Shown: piece by piece, positions 19,783 to 29,069 of the stretch
How the letters are laid out: each line of letters opens with the position of its first letter
How positions within the stretch are numbered: position 1 is the first letter of the stretch
Origin: Rhizobium leguminosarum bv. trifolii WSM2297
Lineage (GTDB): Bacteria > Pseudomonadota > Alphaproteobacteria > Rhizobiales > Rhizobiaceae
DNA length: 64,000 nt
NCBI RefSeq assembly: GCF_000271845.1
Contig: NZ_JH719395.1
Span: forward strand, 3,280,253-3,344,252
Direction: 5' to 3'
Program-made: the position numbers and the translations under genes
The notes under the pieces: generated by a model
Database searches by the model: none
What the model was told of the DNA's origin: nothing
Seen by the model: the letters and a program-made list of their open reading frames with translations, nothing else

Positions 19783-20859
19783 ATGACGACATCAATCGGC
19801 CGCCGGACGTTTCATTTCGTAGCGCCGGGCAATCTGCTGCTCTGGTTGATCGCAGCCTTTCATATGCTGCTGCTTGCGGCCTTGTTTGTCGCCTTCCTCA
19901 CGGCAAGGCCGGCGGCGGCCGAAGAGGCAGCCTGCACCGGCCGCAACCTGATGGTCGAGCTGCAGCAGAACGATCCCGCACGCTACGCCGAAGCGCTGAA
20001 GGAAGCCGACGCGACGCCAAACGGCAAGGGCGTCTTCTGGAAGATCGAGAAAGCAGGCCTTCAGCCTTCATGGCTGCTCGGCAGCATGCATGTCACTGAT
20101 CCGCGCGTGCTGGCCCTGCCGCCGCGCGCCCAGGCAGCCCACGACGCGGCCAATACGATCATCATCGAATCCGACGAGATCCTCGACGAACGCAAGGCGA
20201 CCGCGGCCCTGCTCGCAAAGCCGGAACTGACGATGTTCACCGACGGCACGACGATCGACAAGCTGCTCTCCCCCGAGGACTACAAGCGCCTCGAAGCCGG
20301 CCTGAAGCAGCGCGGCATTCCGCTCGGTGCAGTCTCCCGCATGCGGCCCTGGATGATCTCGAGCGCCGTCGCCCTGCCGGCCTGCGAGATCGCCCGCAAG
20401 GCCAATGGCGTGCAGTTCCTCGACCAGAAGATTGCCACCGACGCCGTTGCTCAGGGCAAACAGGTCAAGGGGCTGGAAACGCTTGCCGAACAGATCCAGG
20501 CGATGGCCGACCTGCCGATCGAATTCCATCTGAAGTCGCTGATCGAGACGCTGGAGCTCGGCGACAAGATGAGCGATGTGGTGGAAACGATGACCGACCT
20601 CTATCTCTCCGGCGATATCGGCATGACCATGCCGATGCTGAAGACCGTGACGCCGGAGACGGAAGGCGAAGATAGCGACTACGCCGCCTTCGAGCAGCGC
20701 GTCATCCTCGACCGCAACAAGGTCATGGCCGAGCGCGCCGCCCCCATTCTCGACGGCGGCAACGTCTTCATGGCCGTCGGCGCCCTGCACCTGCCGGGCA
20801 AGGCCGGCGTCATCGAGCTGCTGCGCCAGCAGGGTTTTACCGTGACGGCAGTGAACTGA
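19783..20859 (+). CDS. TraB/GumN-family protein
   Basis: A 358-residue protein with an N-terminal membrane helix or signal peptide (LLLWLIAAFHMLLLAALFVAFLTARPAAA) and a TraB/GumN domain. The two diagnostic GxxH motifs are present: LLGSMHVTDPR near residue 95 and VGALHLPGKAG near the end. The fold relates to EreA/ChaN-like and Tiki metalloproteases, but function in bacteria is unsettled. An in-frame ATG at 19750 is possible. It starts 85 bases after xerC on the same strand. Confidence 0.85.
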   Translation: MTTSIGRRTFHFVAPGNLLLWLIAAFHMLLLAALFVAFLTARPAAAEEAACTGRNLMVELQQNDPARYAEALKEADATPNGKGVFWKIEKAGLQPSWLLGSMHVTDPRVLALPPRAQAAHDAANTIIIESDEILDERKATAALLAKPELTMFTDGTTIDKLLSPEDYKRLEAGLKQRGIPLGAVSRMRPWMISSAVALPACEIARKANGVQFLDQKIATDAVAQGKQVKGLETLAEQIQAMADLPIEFHLKSLIETLELGDKMSDVVETMTDLYLSGDIGMTMPMLKTVTPETEGEDSDYAAFEQRVILDRNKVMAERAAPILDGGNVFMAVGALHLPGKAGVIELLRQQGFTVTAVN

Positions 20860-20875
20860 CTGAACCGCCAGGCAT

Positions 20876-21376
20876 TCAGCCGAGCGTCATCCGGCGCAGC
20901 ACATTGGTTTTCCAATAGAACTGATGGACGAGCGCGCCGGCGACATGCGCCGCGATCAGCGCCCAGAGAATGATCTTCAGGACGTCCGCGTGGAATGACC
21001 CGGCGGGATTGATGCCGAAATAGTAAGCGGCGATGCCTGAAAGCGGCATGGCAAAGATCAGGATGTAAAGGCCGGCATGGGCAAGCTTCGCCGCAAGACG
21101 GAAGATCGCCGGCTCCTCCGCCACCTCGGCCGGCACGCCGTTGACGAAACGCAGTCCGAGCCTGACGACGGCGAGCAGCAGAATGGCGATGCCGACATAG
21201 GCATGGATATTCGCCGACGCAACCTGCTCCGGCGTCGGCACCTCGCCCCGGCGCATCAGCCGATGCCAGATGTTCATGCCGTCGGGAAACAGCAGATTGA
21301 AGAAGATCAAAAGCGCGATCGTCCAATGAAGGAAGCGGTGGCTGAGACTGTAAGCCATGGTGGACGGCTGCTGCAT
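20876..21376 (-). CDS. Cytochrome b561-type membrane protein
   Basis: A 166-residue four-helix b-type cytochrome. Candidate heme His lie in LSHRFLHWTIALL, SANIHAYVGIAILL, KLAHAGLYILIFAMPLSG and AAHVAGALVHQFYW, the order seen in bacterial b561 (CybB) proteins. It would pass electrons between quinol and an acceptor at the inner membrane. I chose ATG 21376 (AAGGTC upstream); ATG 21358 also fits, and the frame is open further upstream without similarity. It converges with the TraB gene. Confidence 0.85.
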   Translation of the reverse strand: MQQPSTMAYSLSHRFLHWTIALLIFFNLLFPDGMNIWHRLMRRGEVPTPEQVASANIHAYVGIAILLLAVVRLGLRFVNGVPAEVAEEPAIFRLAAKLAHAGLYILIFAMPLSGIAAYYFGINPAGSFHADVLKIILWALIAAHVAGALVHQFYWKTNVLRRMTLG

Positions 21377-21438
21377 TTTCTTGACCTTCGTCAAATGTCT
21401 ATCGCTGCGATTCACCATAGCTATAGGGTAATCCGGAG

Positions 21439-21516
21439 CTAGAGCAATTCCAGGATTGCGTAAAAACAAAAGGTTAGAGCGGCTGAGCGCTTCCGTGAAA
21501 AGCTGAACCGCTCTAA
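21439..21516. repeat. Dispersed rhizobial repeat, second family, copy A
   Basis: CTAGAGCAATTCCAGGATTGCG and GTAAAAACAAAAGGTTAGAGCGG lead into the palindrome AGAGCGGCTGAGCGCTTCCG...AGCTGAACCGCTCT. A degenerate relative lies at 51530-51605, and a fragment, TAGAGCGGTTCAG, at 32974-32986 in the opposite orientation. It is distinct from the RIME-like family. It separates the b561 gene from the sugar-acid block. Confidence 0.7.
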
Positions 21517-21524
21517 GTTGTTCC

Positions 21525-22259
21525 CTAGCGGTTTGTTTTCCGCCACTCTTCGTACTCTTCGCGGGCGTCGTCATGCAGCGGATAGTAGCGCTGCAACGAC
21601 CCGCCCCCCATAAGCTTCACGCGCGAGAACTCCTCCCAATCGTGATGCTTTTGCGATTCTTCGATGACCTTCGGGGCCATAGCGACTGGAAGCATCACCA
21701 CCCCATCATCGTCGGCGACGATGATGTCCCCGGGGATGACTGTGACACCGCCGCAGGCAATCGGAACGTTGACGGCGTTGGGATAGATGCCGGTCTGCAC
21801 ATGATAGTTGGGCGTCCAGCCGCGCAGCCATAGAGGGAGATCCAGCTTCTCGACATTGGGCCGATCGCGCATGCATCCATCGATCACGATGCCGGCGCCA
21901 CCTCTGCCTTTGAAATACGTCGACATCATATCGCCGAAGACGCCCGAGGTCATGTCGCCGCGCGCGTCGACCACGACCACATCGCCCTCCTGCACGTGAT
22001 AAAGCACGTGGCGATGTAACTGCGTCTCCGGATCTGCATATTCGCCCTCGGTGAAGAGGTCCGGCCGCTGCGGCATGAATTGAAGTGTCAGGGCCGGCCC
22101 GACGATCGACTTCCCGCGATTCTGCGACACGGGACCGACCATGTGCGGATTGCGGAAGCCCATGTGGCCAAGCGTGCCGGCAACCGTCGCGGCGCCGATT
22201 TCCTTCAGCGCGTCGATCAGTTCTTTGGGCGGTCGCGGAATGTCGGGCGTATGCGTCAT
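21525..22259 (-). CDS. RraA-like / HMG aldolase-family protein
   Basis: A 244-residue protein of the RraA/4-hydroxy-4-methyl-2-oxoglutarate aldolase family. It has the GVFGDMM start of the metal site and GIVIDGCMRDRP, which carries the Asp and Arg-Asp used by the aldolases for metal and pyruvate enolate binding. It is longer than RNase E regulators (about 160), so an enzyme is favoured. It is the last gene of a minus-strand run with an enolase-superfamily gene 21 bases upstream. A pyruvate-releasing aldolase acting on a 2-keto-3-deoxy acid is a reasonable guess. Confidence 0.82.
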   Translation of the reverse strand: MTHTPDIPRPPKELIDALKEIGAATVAGTLGHMGFRNPHMVGPVSQNRGKSIVGPALTLQFMPQRPDLFTEGEYADPETQLHRHVLYHVQEGDVVVVDARGDMTSGVFGDMMSTYFKGRGGAGIVIDGCMRDRPNVEKLDLPLWLRGWTPNYHVQTGIYPNAVNVPIACGGVTVIPGDIIVADDDGVVMLPVAMAPKVIEESQKHHDWEEFSRVKLMGGGSLQRYYPLHDDAREEYEEWRKTNR

Positions 22260-22280
22260 TTTTGGCTCCGGTGTATGAAA

Positions 22281-23444
22281 CTACCAGTTTGTGACAGAAC
22301 CGTCGCGGCGCTTCAGGTGAGGCGCTTCCCAGAACCGAAAGCTCTCCGCCTTGACCGCCTCTTCGTTGACCTCGACGCCGAGCCCCGGCAGATCGCTGAC
22401 CGGATAGTCGGGACCGTCGAGCCGTGGTTGCACGGGGAAGAAGTCGGAATTACCGAAGCCTAGCTTTGCTTCGGGCGCCCTTGTCTCGAGCCAGGCGAAA
22501 TTCGGGACCGCGGCGGCGAGATGGATGGTCGCGGCCGTGCAGACGGGGCCGAGGGGATTGTGGGGCATCAAGTCCACATAGTGCGCTTCGCTCCAGCCGG
22601 CGACCTTCATCGCTTCGGTGAGCCCGCCCACATTGCAAACATCGAGCCGGTTGAACTGATGGATGCCACGCTCGATGTAGGGCAGGAATTGCCACTTGCT
22701 GGCAAATTCCTCGCCGATGGCGAACGGGATGTCGGTCATGGTGCGCAGGGATTCGTAGGCCTCGGGTGTCTCGTCTCGTATCGGCTCCTCGAGGAAATCA
22801 AGCACACCACGGCCGAGCTTGTTACAGAAGCTCGCGGCTTCCGCCACCGACAGCCGATGATGATAGTCGATGCCGAGGACGACGTCGTCGCCCAGCGCCT
22901 CGCGCGCTTTGTTCAGCATCGTTGCGGTGGCGCCGATCGACTCCCGCGGCTCAAAGATGTCCCTGCTGTTTTGCCCGATGGGGAAGAAGCGGATCGCCTG
23001 CCACCCTTGCGCTCGTAGTTCGCGGGCTCGTTCGATCGCAACATCGCCCTCGGCCTCGTCACCGGTCGAGGCGAAGGTAGGAATGCGGTCGCGCTGCTTG
23101 CCGCCCAAGAGGTCGTAGACCGGCACCCCCAGCGCCTTGCCCTTGATGTCGTGAAGGGCGATGTCGATGGCCGAAATCGCCGCCTGAAGAACGCGCCCGC
23201 CTTCGAAGTATTGGCTGCGATAAACTTCTTGCCAGACCCGACCGATCTGCATCGCATCGCGGCCGATGAGAAACTCGCGATAGTGCTCGATCGCCCCGGC
23301 CACGGCCTTCTCGCGACCGCTCAAGCCGCTCTCGCCCCAGCCGAAGATGCCGTTGTCGGTCTCGATCTTGACCAGCATCTGATTGCGCGTTCCGACCCAT
23401 ACTGGATAGGGTTTGATCGCCGTGATTTTAAGCATCGTCGTCAT
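22281..23444 (-). CDS. Enolase-superfamily dehydratase, galactonate dehydratase-like (paralogue 1)
   Basis: A 387-residue member of the mandelate racemase/muconate lactonising family. After the capping domain (MLKITAIKPYPVWVGTRN), metal ligands are expected at GIDYHHR (Asp plus general-acid His), LDFLEEP and FAIGEEF. LMPHNPLGPVCTAA holds a second His and AWLETR a late Glu. These features fit acid-sugar dehydratases that make 2-keto-3-deoxy acids. ATG 23435 is an alternative to 23444. It lies between the transporter ATPase and the RraA-like gene. Confidence 0.85.
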   Translation of the reverse strand: MTTMLKITAIKPYPVWVGTRNQMLVKIETDNGIFGWGESGLSGREKAVAGAIEHYREFLIGRDAMQIGRVWQEVYRSQYFEGGRVLQAAISAIDIALHDIKGKALGVPVYDLLGGKQRDRIPTFASTGDEAEGDVAIERARELRAQGWQAIRFFPIGQNSRDIFEPRESIGATATMLNKAREALGDDVVLGIDYHHRLSVAEAASFCNKLGRGVLDFLEEPIRDETPEAYESLRTMTDIPFAIGEEFASKWQFLPYIERGIHQFNRLDVCNVGGLTEAMKVAGWSEAHYVDLMPHNPLGPVCTAATIHLAAAVPNFAWLETRAPEAKLGFGNSDFFPVQPRLDGPDYPVSDLPGLGVEVNEEAVKAESFRFWEAPHLKRRDGSVTNW

Positions 23445-23477
23445 CCACGCCCTCGTTTCACACGCCTCCGCCTGGTC

Positions 23478-24581
23478 TCAGTTGGCCTTGAGGGCCATTT
23501 CTGTTTCGCCGTCGAACAGATGCATCCGCTCCTGATCGAACTCGAGCCAAATCTGTTCGTCGGGCGCGACGGCAATGGTCGGCGGTACGCTGACATTGAC
23601 GATGGCGCCGGACAGGAACGCCTGTACGAAGGTGACGTCTCCGGTCGGCTCCACGGTATAGGCCTTGGCAGGGATGCTTCCAGGCATCGCACTCTTGTGC
23701 AGCTTGATCGTCGAGTGACGTGCGCCGAGCACGACTTTCCTGGTTGTTGCCCTCTCGACCTTCCGGGCGTTGATTGGCGAGAGCTCGAGGCGCCAGCCCT
23801 CCGCGCTGGTCAACACGGTGTTGCCGCCTGCCGTCGATGCCTCCAGCGGAACAAGGCTCATCGCCGGACTGCCGACGAAGCTGGCGACGAACATGTTCAC
23901 CGGATGAGCAAAGACCTGCGCCGGTGAATCGTATTGCTGCAGGTAGCCGCCGTTCATCACCGCCATCCTGTCGGCCATGGTGACCGCTTCGAGCTGGTCG
24001 TGCGTCACGTAGATGATCGTCGCCTTGAGGTCCTGGTGGAAACGCTTGATCTCCGACCGCATCTGCACGCGCAGCTTTGCGTCGAGGTTGGAGAGCGGTT
24101 CATCCATCAGGAACACCGCCGGATCGCGAACCAGGGCACGGCCCAGCGCCACGCGCTGTTGTTGCCCGCCCGAAAGTTCGCGTGGCTTGCGCTCCAGCAG
24201 CTGCGTCATGTCGAGCACCCGCGCTGCTTCCTTGACCTTCTTGTCGATCTCGTCCCTTGGCAGTTTGCGCATCTGCAGCGGGAATGCCAGGTTTTTGTAG
24301 ACCGATTTCTGCGGATAGAGCGCGTAGTTCTGGAACACCATTGCGATGTCCCGGTCCTTAGGGTCGAGGTCGTTGACCACCCGCTCGCCGATGACGATGT
24401 CGCCGGATGTGATGGGGATGAGCCCCGCCACAAGATTGAGCGTGGTTGTCTTGCCGCAGCCTGAAGGGCCGACGAGCGCAACGAATTCGCCGTCGTTGAC
24501 CGTCAGCGAAACATTGTTGACAGCTTTGAAGCTGCCATAGGTCTTGACCAGATCTTTCAGGACCACGTGGGCCACCGGCAA
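23478..24581 (-). CDS. Sugar ABC transporter ATP-binding protein (UgpC/MalK type)
   Basis: A 367-residue ATPase. Walker A GPSGCGKT is near residue 38, the signature LSGGQQQR near 137, and Walker B FLMDEPLSNLDAKLR near 157, with a C-terminal regulatory MalK-like OB domain (about residues 240-367). It would drive the two permeases and binding protein encoded upstream. A RIME-like element separates it from the permease genes, so its dosage may be set separately. It is followed by the dehydratase gene after 33 bases. Confidence 0.9.
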   Translation of the reverse strand: MPVAHVVLKDLVKTYGSFKAVNNVSLTVNDGEFVALVGPSGCGKTTTLNLVAGLIPITSGDIVIGERVVNDLDPKDRDIAMVFQNYALYPQKSVYKNLAFPLQMRKLPRDEIDKKVKEAARVLDMTQLLERKPRELSGGQQQRVALGRALVRDPAVFLMDEPLSNLDAKLRVQMRSEIKRFHQDLKATIIYVTHDQLEAVTMADRMAVMNGGYLQQYDSPAQVFAHPVNMFVASFVGSPAMSLVPLEASTAGGNTVLTSAEGWRLELSPINARKVERATTRKVVLGARHSTIKLHKSAMPGSIPAKAYTVEPTGDVTFVQAFLSGAIVNVSVPPTIAVAPDEQIWLEFDQERMHLFDGETEMALKAN

Positions 24582-24589
24582 CTCCCCTT

Positions 24590-24701
24590 GAGCATGATGC
24601 CGAAAAGTGTGAGCGGTTTTCTCACGACATCATGCTCTAACTCTTTAATTTAGAACAGGATTCAGATTTTAAGCCACCGGCCTAAAATCATCCTGTTCTA
24701 G
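24590..24701. repeat. RIME-like element, copy 3, inside the sugar transporter operon
   Basis: Palindrome GAGCATGATGCCG...CGACATCATGCTC is followed by TTAGAACAGGATTCAGATTTTA...CTAAAATCATCCTGTTCTAG. It fills the space between the permease and ATPase genes. Its terminal CTAG supplies the TAG stop of the permease on the minus strand (24698-24700). Confidence 0.85.
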
Positions 24702-25588
24702 TGCTTGACTGCGCCTTCCGTGAGCGCCCGTACGAAGTATCGTTGCAGGACGAGGAACAGGACCACGACGGGCACGCTCATCATGAAGCTGGCCGCCATC
24801 AGGCCCGGAAAGTCCGTTGTATTTTCCGAGAAGAAGCGCTGGATGCCGACCGGCAGTGTCAACTGCTCGTTCTTGGAGAGGAAGGTGTAGGCGTAGATGT
24901 ACTCGTTCCACGCGCCGATGAAGGAATAGATCGCCGTGGCGATGATTCCCGGCGCCGAGAGCGGCATCACGATCAGGATAAAGGCCTGGAACCGCGTTGC
25001 CCCGTCGATGCGCGCCGCCTGCTCGAGTTGCACCGGGATATTGTCGTAGAAGCCCTTGAGGAGCCAGATTGCCAGCGGCAGGCCGAATGTGAGGTAGGTG
25101 AGGACGAGCGACGCATGCGTGTTCACCAGCCCGATCGCGCGCATCAGTATGAAGAGCGGCACGAGAAAAATCACCGCCGGGAACATGTTGCGAAGCAAGA
25201 CGGCGAAGAACAGAAAGTTCCGGCCCGGGAAGGTGAAGCGTGAAAACGCGTAGGCCGCAGGAACTGCCACGATCACCGAAAGGATGGTCGTGGCGGTGGA
25301 GACGAAAAGGCTGTTCCAGAAGAAGCGCAAGAAGTCCTGGCCGACGCTGTTTTGCGGATCGAGCAGCTTCTGGTAGCTGGCAAGGGTAGGTTGGTCCGGC
25401 CACCATTGCGGCGGGAACTGCATGGCCGCGAAGCCGGACTTGATCGAGGTGATCAGCATCCAGACCATCGGTAATGCGGTGTAAAGCAGCATGAACACAA
25501 GGAAAGCGCGTCCGCCCCACCGCCATCCATCGATGCGCATACGGCGACGTGCCTGGCCTCGATGGGCAGTCTCGGCAATCGTGCTCAT
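24698..25588 (-). CDS. Sugar ABC transporter permease (MalG type)
   Basis: A 296-residue permease with six predicted helices and the EAA loop EQAARIDGATRFQAFILIVMPL near residue 200. It pairs with the permease upstream, whose stop overlaps this ATG by four bases. The reading frame runs straight into a RIME-like repeat, and the TAG stop belongs to the repeat terminus (CACTAGAACAGG). The last residues EGAVKH look normal for the family, so little if any sequence was lost. Confidence 0.9.
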   Translation of the reverse strand: MSTIAETAHRGQARRRMRIDGWRWGGRAFLVFMLLYTALPMVWMLITSIKSGFAAMQFPPQWWPDQPTLASYQKLLDPQNSVGQDFLRFFWNSLFVSTATTILSVIVAVPAAYAFSRFTFPGRNFLFFAVLLRNMFPAVIFLVPLFILMRAIGLVNTHASLVLTYLTFGLPLAIWLLKGFYDNIPVQLEQAARIDGATRFQAFILIVMPLSAPGIIATAIYSFIGAWNEYIYAYTFLSKNEQLTLPVGIQRFFSENTTDFPGLMAASFMMSVPVVVLFLVLQRYFVRALTEGAVKH

Positions 25589-26544
25589 TCGCTCCCGTCC
25601 TTCCGCTCGTTGCCGCTCAGCGCACGGACGTAGAAGTATCCGAGCGACATCAGGATCACGAACAGCAGCACAGAATAGGCCGATGCCACACCCCAGCGCT
25701 GGCGGCCGAAGGCGAGTTCATAAATATGGGTGATCCAGATGTGCGATGCGTTCGACGGCCCGCCGCCGGTCATGATCCAGGGGATGATGAAAGAATTGAA
25801 GTTGGCCACTGCCAGCAGAAGGATCGTCACCGTCGAGACGTTTCTCAAGTGCGGAAAGGTGACGTGCCAGAACCGCTGCCATGCATTGGCTCCGTCGACT
25901 TTTGCGGCGCGCAGCAACTGGTCGGGAACCGTCTGCAGGCCGGCCATCATCATGATCATGGCAAACGGAAATTCGCGCCAGATGTTGACGACGATCAGCG
26001 AGGGCAGCACGGTGCTGACGCTGTCGATGAAATTCGGCGGCCGGTCGGCCCATCCGAGGCCGACCAGCACCGCGCCGATGATCCCAAAGTCCGAATGGTA
26101 GATCCACTTCCAGATATAGGAGGCGGCAACCGCGCTGATGACCCAGGGAATGATCAGAACGGCGCGCAGAATGCCACGGCCGACAAAGTCACGATGGAGC
26201 GCCAGGGCGCAGGCAAACCCCAGGACAAATGAGATGAGCGTGGATCCCAGTGTCCAGATAAGAGTGTTCGAGGTGACCTTCCAGAACACCGGGCTTGTGA
26301 GGATGGAGATGTAGTTGTTGAGACCGATGAAAGTCTTGTCGCGGAGCTGCAGGCCAGGCGGTGTATTGAAGAACGACAGCTCGATCGTATAGTAGATCGG
26401 GTAGGCTATGACGATGAGCATCACGGCGATCGCAGGAAGCACATACGCGTAGTCAGCGCGATGCTCCCAAATCTTTCGCAGCACCCCCGGCCTGTCGGGT
26501 TGCAGTCTTCTGCGAGCCTCGGCCTTGCCAGTCAATATCGTCAC
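25585..26544 (-). CDS. Sugar ABC transporter permease (MalF type)
   Basis: A 319-residue permease with a polar N-terminus, six helices, and an EAA loop containing LLRAAKVDGANAWQRFWHVTFPHL. It forms the membrane channel with the MalG-type partner. Gene order binding protein, MalF, MalG, (RIME), ATPase is that of carbohydrate importers of family CUT1. The gene starts 73 bases after the binding-protein stop. Confidence 0.9.
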   Translation of the reverse strand: MTILTGKAEARRRLQPDRPGVLRKIWEHRADYAYVLPAIAVMLIVIAYPIYYTIELSFFNTPPGLQLRDKTFIGLNNYISILTSPVFWKVTSNTLIWTLGSTLISFVLGFACALALHRDFVGRGILRAVLIIPWVISAVAASYIWKWIYHSDFGIIGAVLVGLGWADRPPNFIDSVSTVLPSLIVVNIWREFPFAMIMMMAGLQTVPDQLLRAAKVDGANAWQRFWHVTFPHLRNVSTVTILLLAVANFNSFIIPWIMTGGGPSNASHIWITHIYELAFGRQRWGVASAYSVLLFVILMSLGYFYVRALSGNERKDGSE

Positions 26545-26617
26545 TTTGCCGTGCCCTTATTCTTGGGAACAAACCGGCTGCAATCGAGCCGCAGCCGGTC
26601 AGATCTTCAGGCCTGGA

Positions 26618-28096
26618 CTAAAGACCGCCGTCCATCAGGTCTTTTACCTTTTTGGCTGCGTCGTCCGCTGCCTGGTCGACGGTCATGGCTCCCGTCAGGG
26701 CATTCTGCAGCATATCCGGGACGATGATGTTCATGATCTCGGGGGACTGTGGCAGCGCCGGGAACGGGATGCCGTATGGCAGCATCGAAGTCGTGACATC
26801 AAGGAACTTGATGTTATCAAGACGTTCCTTCATCCATTTTGTCTTGAAGCCGTTGAGGTTTCCCGGGTTCGAGCCGGCATAGGCCATCTTCAGCGACCAC
26901 TCTGGGCTCGTCCACATGCAGATGATGGCCTTTGCAGCCGGTTCGTCTACCTTGCCGCCCTCGACATATTCGGGCTTCAGGATGTGAATGTTGGAGCCGC
27001 CAAACACGACGGCACGCTTGCCGTCGGGACCAGTCGGAATCAGGCCGTAGCGCATGTTGTCGATGACGGTCTGCGCCTTGTCCTTGTCGGTAGCCGTTGC
27101 CTTTTTCTGCAGGTCGAGCATGACGTTGTAGTCGGACGGATGCGAGATCATCATGCCGAGCTGGCCAGCGAGGAAGAGGGGCTGGTTGTCGGCCTGCTGG
27201 TTGGTGAGCGCCGAAACCGGAACCGACTTGTCGCGAACATACATGTCGTAGGAGGCTTGCAACGCCGCCTTGCTCTGCGGGCTATTGAGCTCGACCTCCT
27301 TATAGGTCGGGTTGGCGGTCGCTTCGTCGAAGACGCCGCCGCCATAGGCCCACAACTGCGGCATGAAGCGGTAAGGGGTATTGCCGGCATTCTTGCGAGC
27401 CACGAGGCCGTAACCGGCAATGCCGAGCTTGTCGTGGATCTGCTTGGAGTATTTGACGACGTCGTCCCAGGTTGCCGGAGCCTTGTCCGGATCGAGGCCC
27501 GCACGCTTGAAGATGTCGGCGTTCCAGATGAACGCCATGGTCTCGTTGTTGGTTGGGATGCCGTAGGTCGCCCCCTCCCAGGTTACAGCCTTCATTGCAC
27601 CGGGCCAGAAATCCTCGGTCGAATACCCTACATCCTCGGGTTTGAGCGGCTGCAAATAGCCCTTTGAAGCGAACTCGGTGCCGCCCAGGATCTGCAGGCG
27701 GACCGCCATGGGCGCTGCATTGCCAAGGAGTGCGGTCCGGAACTTGTCCAGCAGGTCGTTATAGGTGAGGGCCTGTTCCTCAAGCTGGATGTTTGGATAG
27801 GTTTTGCGGAAGGTCTCGAAGAACTCCTTGTAATACTGGCGCAGGAGGTCGGGGTCGCCCTCGAACACGCCCTGATACCAGAAAGTCAGTCGCCCCTTGT
27901 AGTCGAGCGGGGTGACCTTGCCGCAATCGGCCGCCGTGTCAAATTCCTGTGTGCCGGCAATGGAGCGCACATATTGCGGCGACCATTTGCTCAAGTCGAC
28001 CGGCGCACCCAGCGCGGACGCGGACATCAACGATACCATCAAAGCAGTGCAGACAGTGCCGCGCAGGACGGCACCGCCGAGTGAAATCCTCGTCAT
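26618..28096 (-). CDS. Sugar ABC transporter substrate-binding protein (family 1)
   Basis: A 492-residue periplasmic binding protein, longer than MalE (about 396). A cleavable signal (TVCTALMVSLMSASALG) ends near residue 30. Conserved family-1 blocks include YGIPTNNETMAFIWNADIFKRAGLDP and APATWDDVVKYSKQI. First gene of the minus-strand transport operon, divergent from the GntR regulator. The ligand is unknown; the surrounding enolase-superfamily genes favour a sugar acid, a uronate-containing oligomer or a glycoside. Confidence 0.88.
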   Translation of the reverse strand: MTRISLGGAVLRGTVCTALMVSLMSASALGAPVDLSKWSPQYVRSIAGTQEFDTAADCGKVTPLDYKGRLTFWYQGVFEGDPDLLRQYYKEFFETFRKTYPNIQLEEQALTYNDLLDKFRTALLGNAAPMAVRLQILGGTEFASKGYLQPLKPEDVGYSTEDFWPGAMKAVTWEGATYGIPTNNETMAFIWNADIFKRAGLDPDKAPATWDDVVKYSKQIHDKLGIAGYGLVARKNAGNTPYRFMPQLWAYGGGVFDEATANPTYKEVELNSPQSKAALQASYDMYVRDKSVPVSALTNQQADNQPLFLAGQLGMMISHPSDYNVMLDLQKKATATDKDKAQTVIDNMRYGLIPTGPDGKRAVVFGGSNIHILKPEYVEGGKVDEPAAKAIICMWTSPEWSLKMAYAGSNPGNLNGFKTKWMKERLDNIKFLDVTTSMLPYGIPFPALPQSPEIMNIIVPDMLQNALTGAMTVDQAADDAAKKVKDLMDGGL

Positions 28097-28293
28097 AGGT
28101 ATCCTCCAGGTTCTCTCCCATGCCGCTCTTCGTCGAGACGGGCGGTCTTTGCTCGTCGGCCGCGGGATGCTTTCATCCGATGTATCACTTCGAGCTTATC
28201 ATACGTTTTCAGATCGCAGATTGCCTGTCAACTAGCGAAATCGTACATTGTTTATGGAAACCTTGCATGATATTTGAGCAATGCGTGTATTGA

Positions 28294-29016
28294 TTGGGGA
28301 CAGCCTTGGCCGAAACAAGTGATTTTAAAGCACAGCCACCCGAAGGGATCGACGCTACCGGGGCCTCCAGCGAGGGCGCCTCGCTTTATCAATTGATCAG
28401 GGAAGACATCATCGAAGGGCGGCTCGCTGCCAACGAACGGCTTGTGATCACCGATCTCGCCCGACGCCACGGCACCTCGACCAACCCCGTGCGCGAGGCT
28501 CTGCAACTGTTGCGCGGGGAGGGCTTTGTCACCTTCGTTGCCAACCGGGGAGCCCGCGTCCGGCCCATAGATCAGGATTTTGTGCGGGACATCTACGAGA
28601 TAGGGGTTTTGATCGAGCCGGCACTGACGCGATGGTTCGTGAATATGGCCACCGTCGAGGACATTGCTGAACTCGAACGCATCCAAGGCCTGATTGAAGA
28701 CAACGACTTCGCCGACACGTTGCGGCACAGTGAACTCGACACCGCCTTTCACACCGTAATGTACCAAAGGCACTACAATCGCCATGCCGCCGAGCTTTGG
28801 TGGAAGCATCGCGAGGTGCTGCGAGCCGTGAGCCGGCGTTTCAACTTCACGCTCGCCCGCCGCGCCGCGATCCTGAGCGAGCATCGCGAGCTCATCGAGC
28901 ATGTCAAAGCGGGAAATGCGAACGAGGCTGGCGACCTCATTGCACGCCATGTCGAGGGCTCCGGCCGGCACATCCTCGAACACATGCGGGCGCGTAACGC
29001 CGCCCGGGCAGGATAG
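28294..29016 (+). CDS. GntR-family regulator, FadR/FCD subfamily
   Basis: A 240-residue regulator. The winged helix (LIREDIIEGRLAANERLVITDLARRHGTSTNPVREALQLLRGEGFV, about residues 32-78) precedes an all-helical FCD ligand domain with probable metal His near the residues of HTVMYQRHYNRHAAELW and EHRELIEHV. It sits between divergent sugar-acid genes and probably represses both sides until a pathway acid binds. Start codon is uncertain: TTG 28294, or TTG 28306, which has TTGGGGACA directly upstream. I could not define an operator in the 197 bases before it. Confidence 0.88.
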   Translation: MGTALAETSDFKAQPPEGIDATGASSEGASLYQLIREDIIEGRLAANERLVITDLARRHGTSTNPVREALQLLRGEGFVTFVANRGARVRPIDQDFVRDIYEIGVLIEPALTRWFVNMATVEDIAELERIQGLIEDNDFADTLRHSELDTAFHTVMYQRHYNRHAAELWWKHREVLRAVSRRFNFTLARRAAILSEHRELIEHVKAGNANEAGDLIARHVEGSGRHILEHMRARNAARAG

Positions 29017-29069
29017 AATGCACGGCCTGGAACGTCGTATCGCGACCACTTCAGATAAAGGCAGTTGAG

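Noticed and set aside
28097..28293. GntR operator between the binding-protein and regulator genes
   Set aside because: GTAT...ATAC pairs near 28186-28207 were noted, but no dyad was convincing enough to report.
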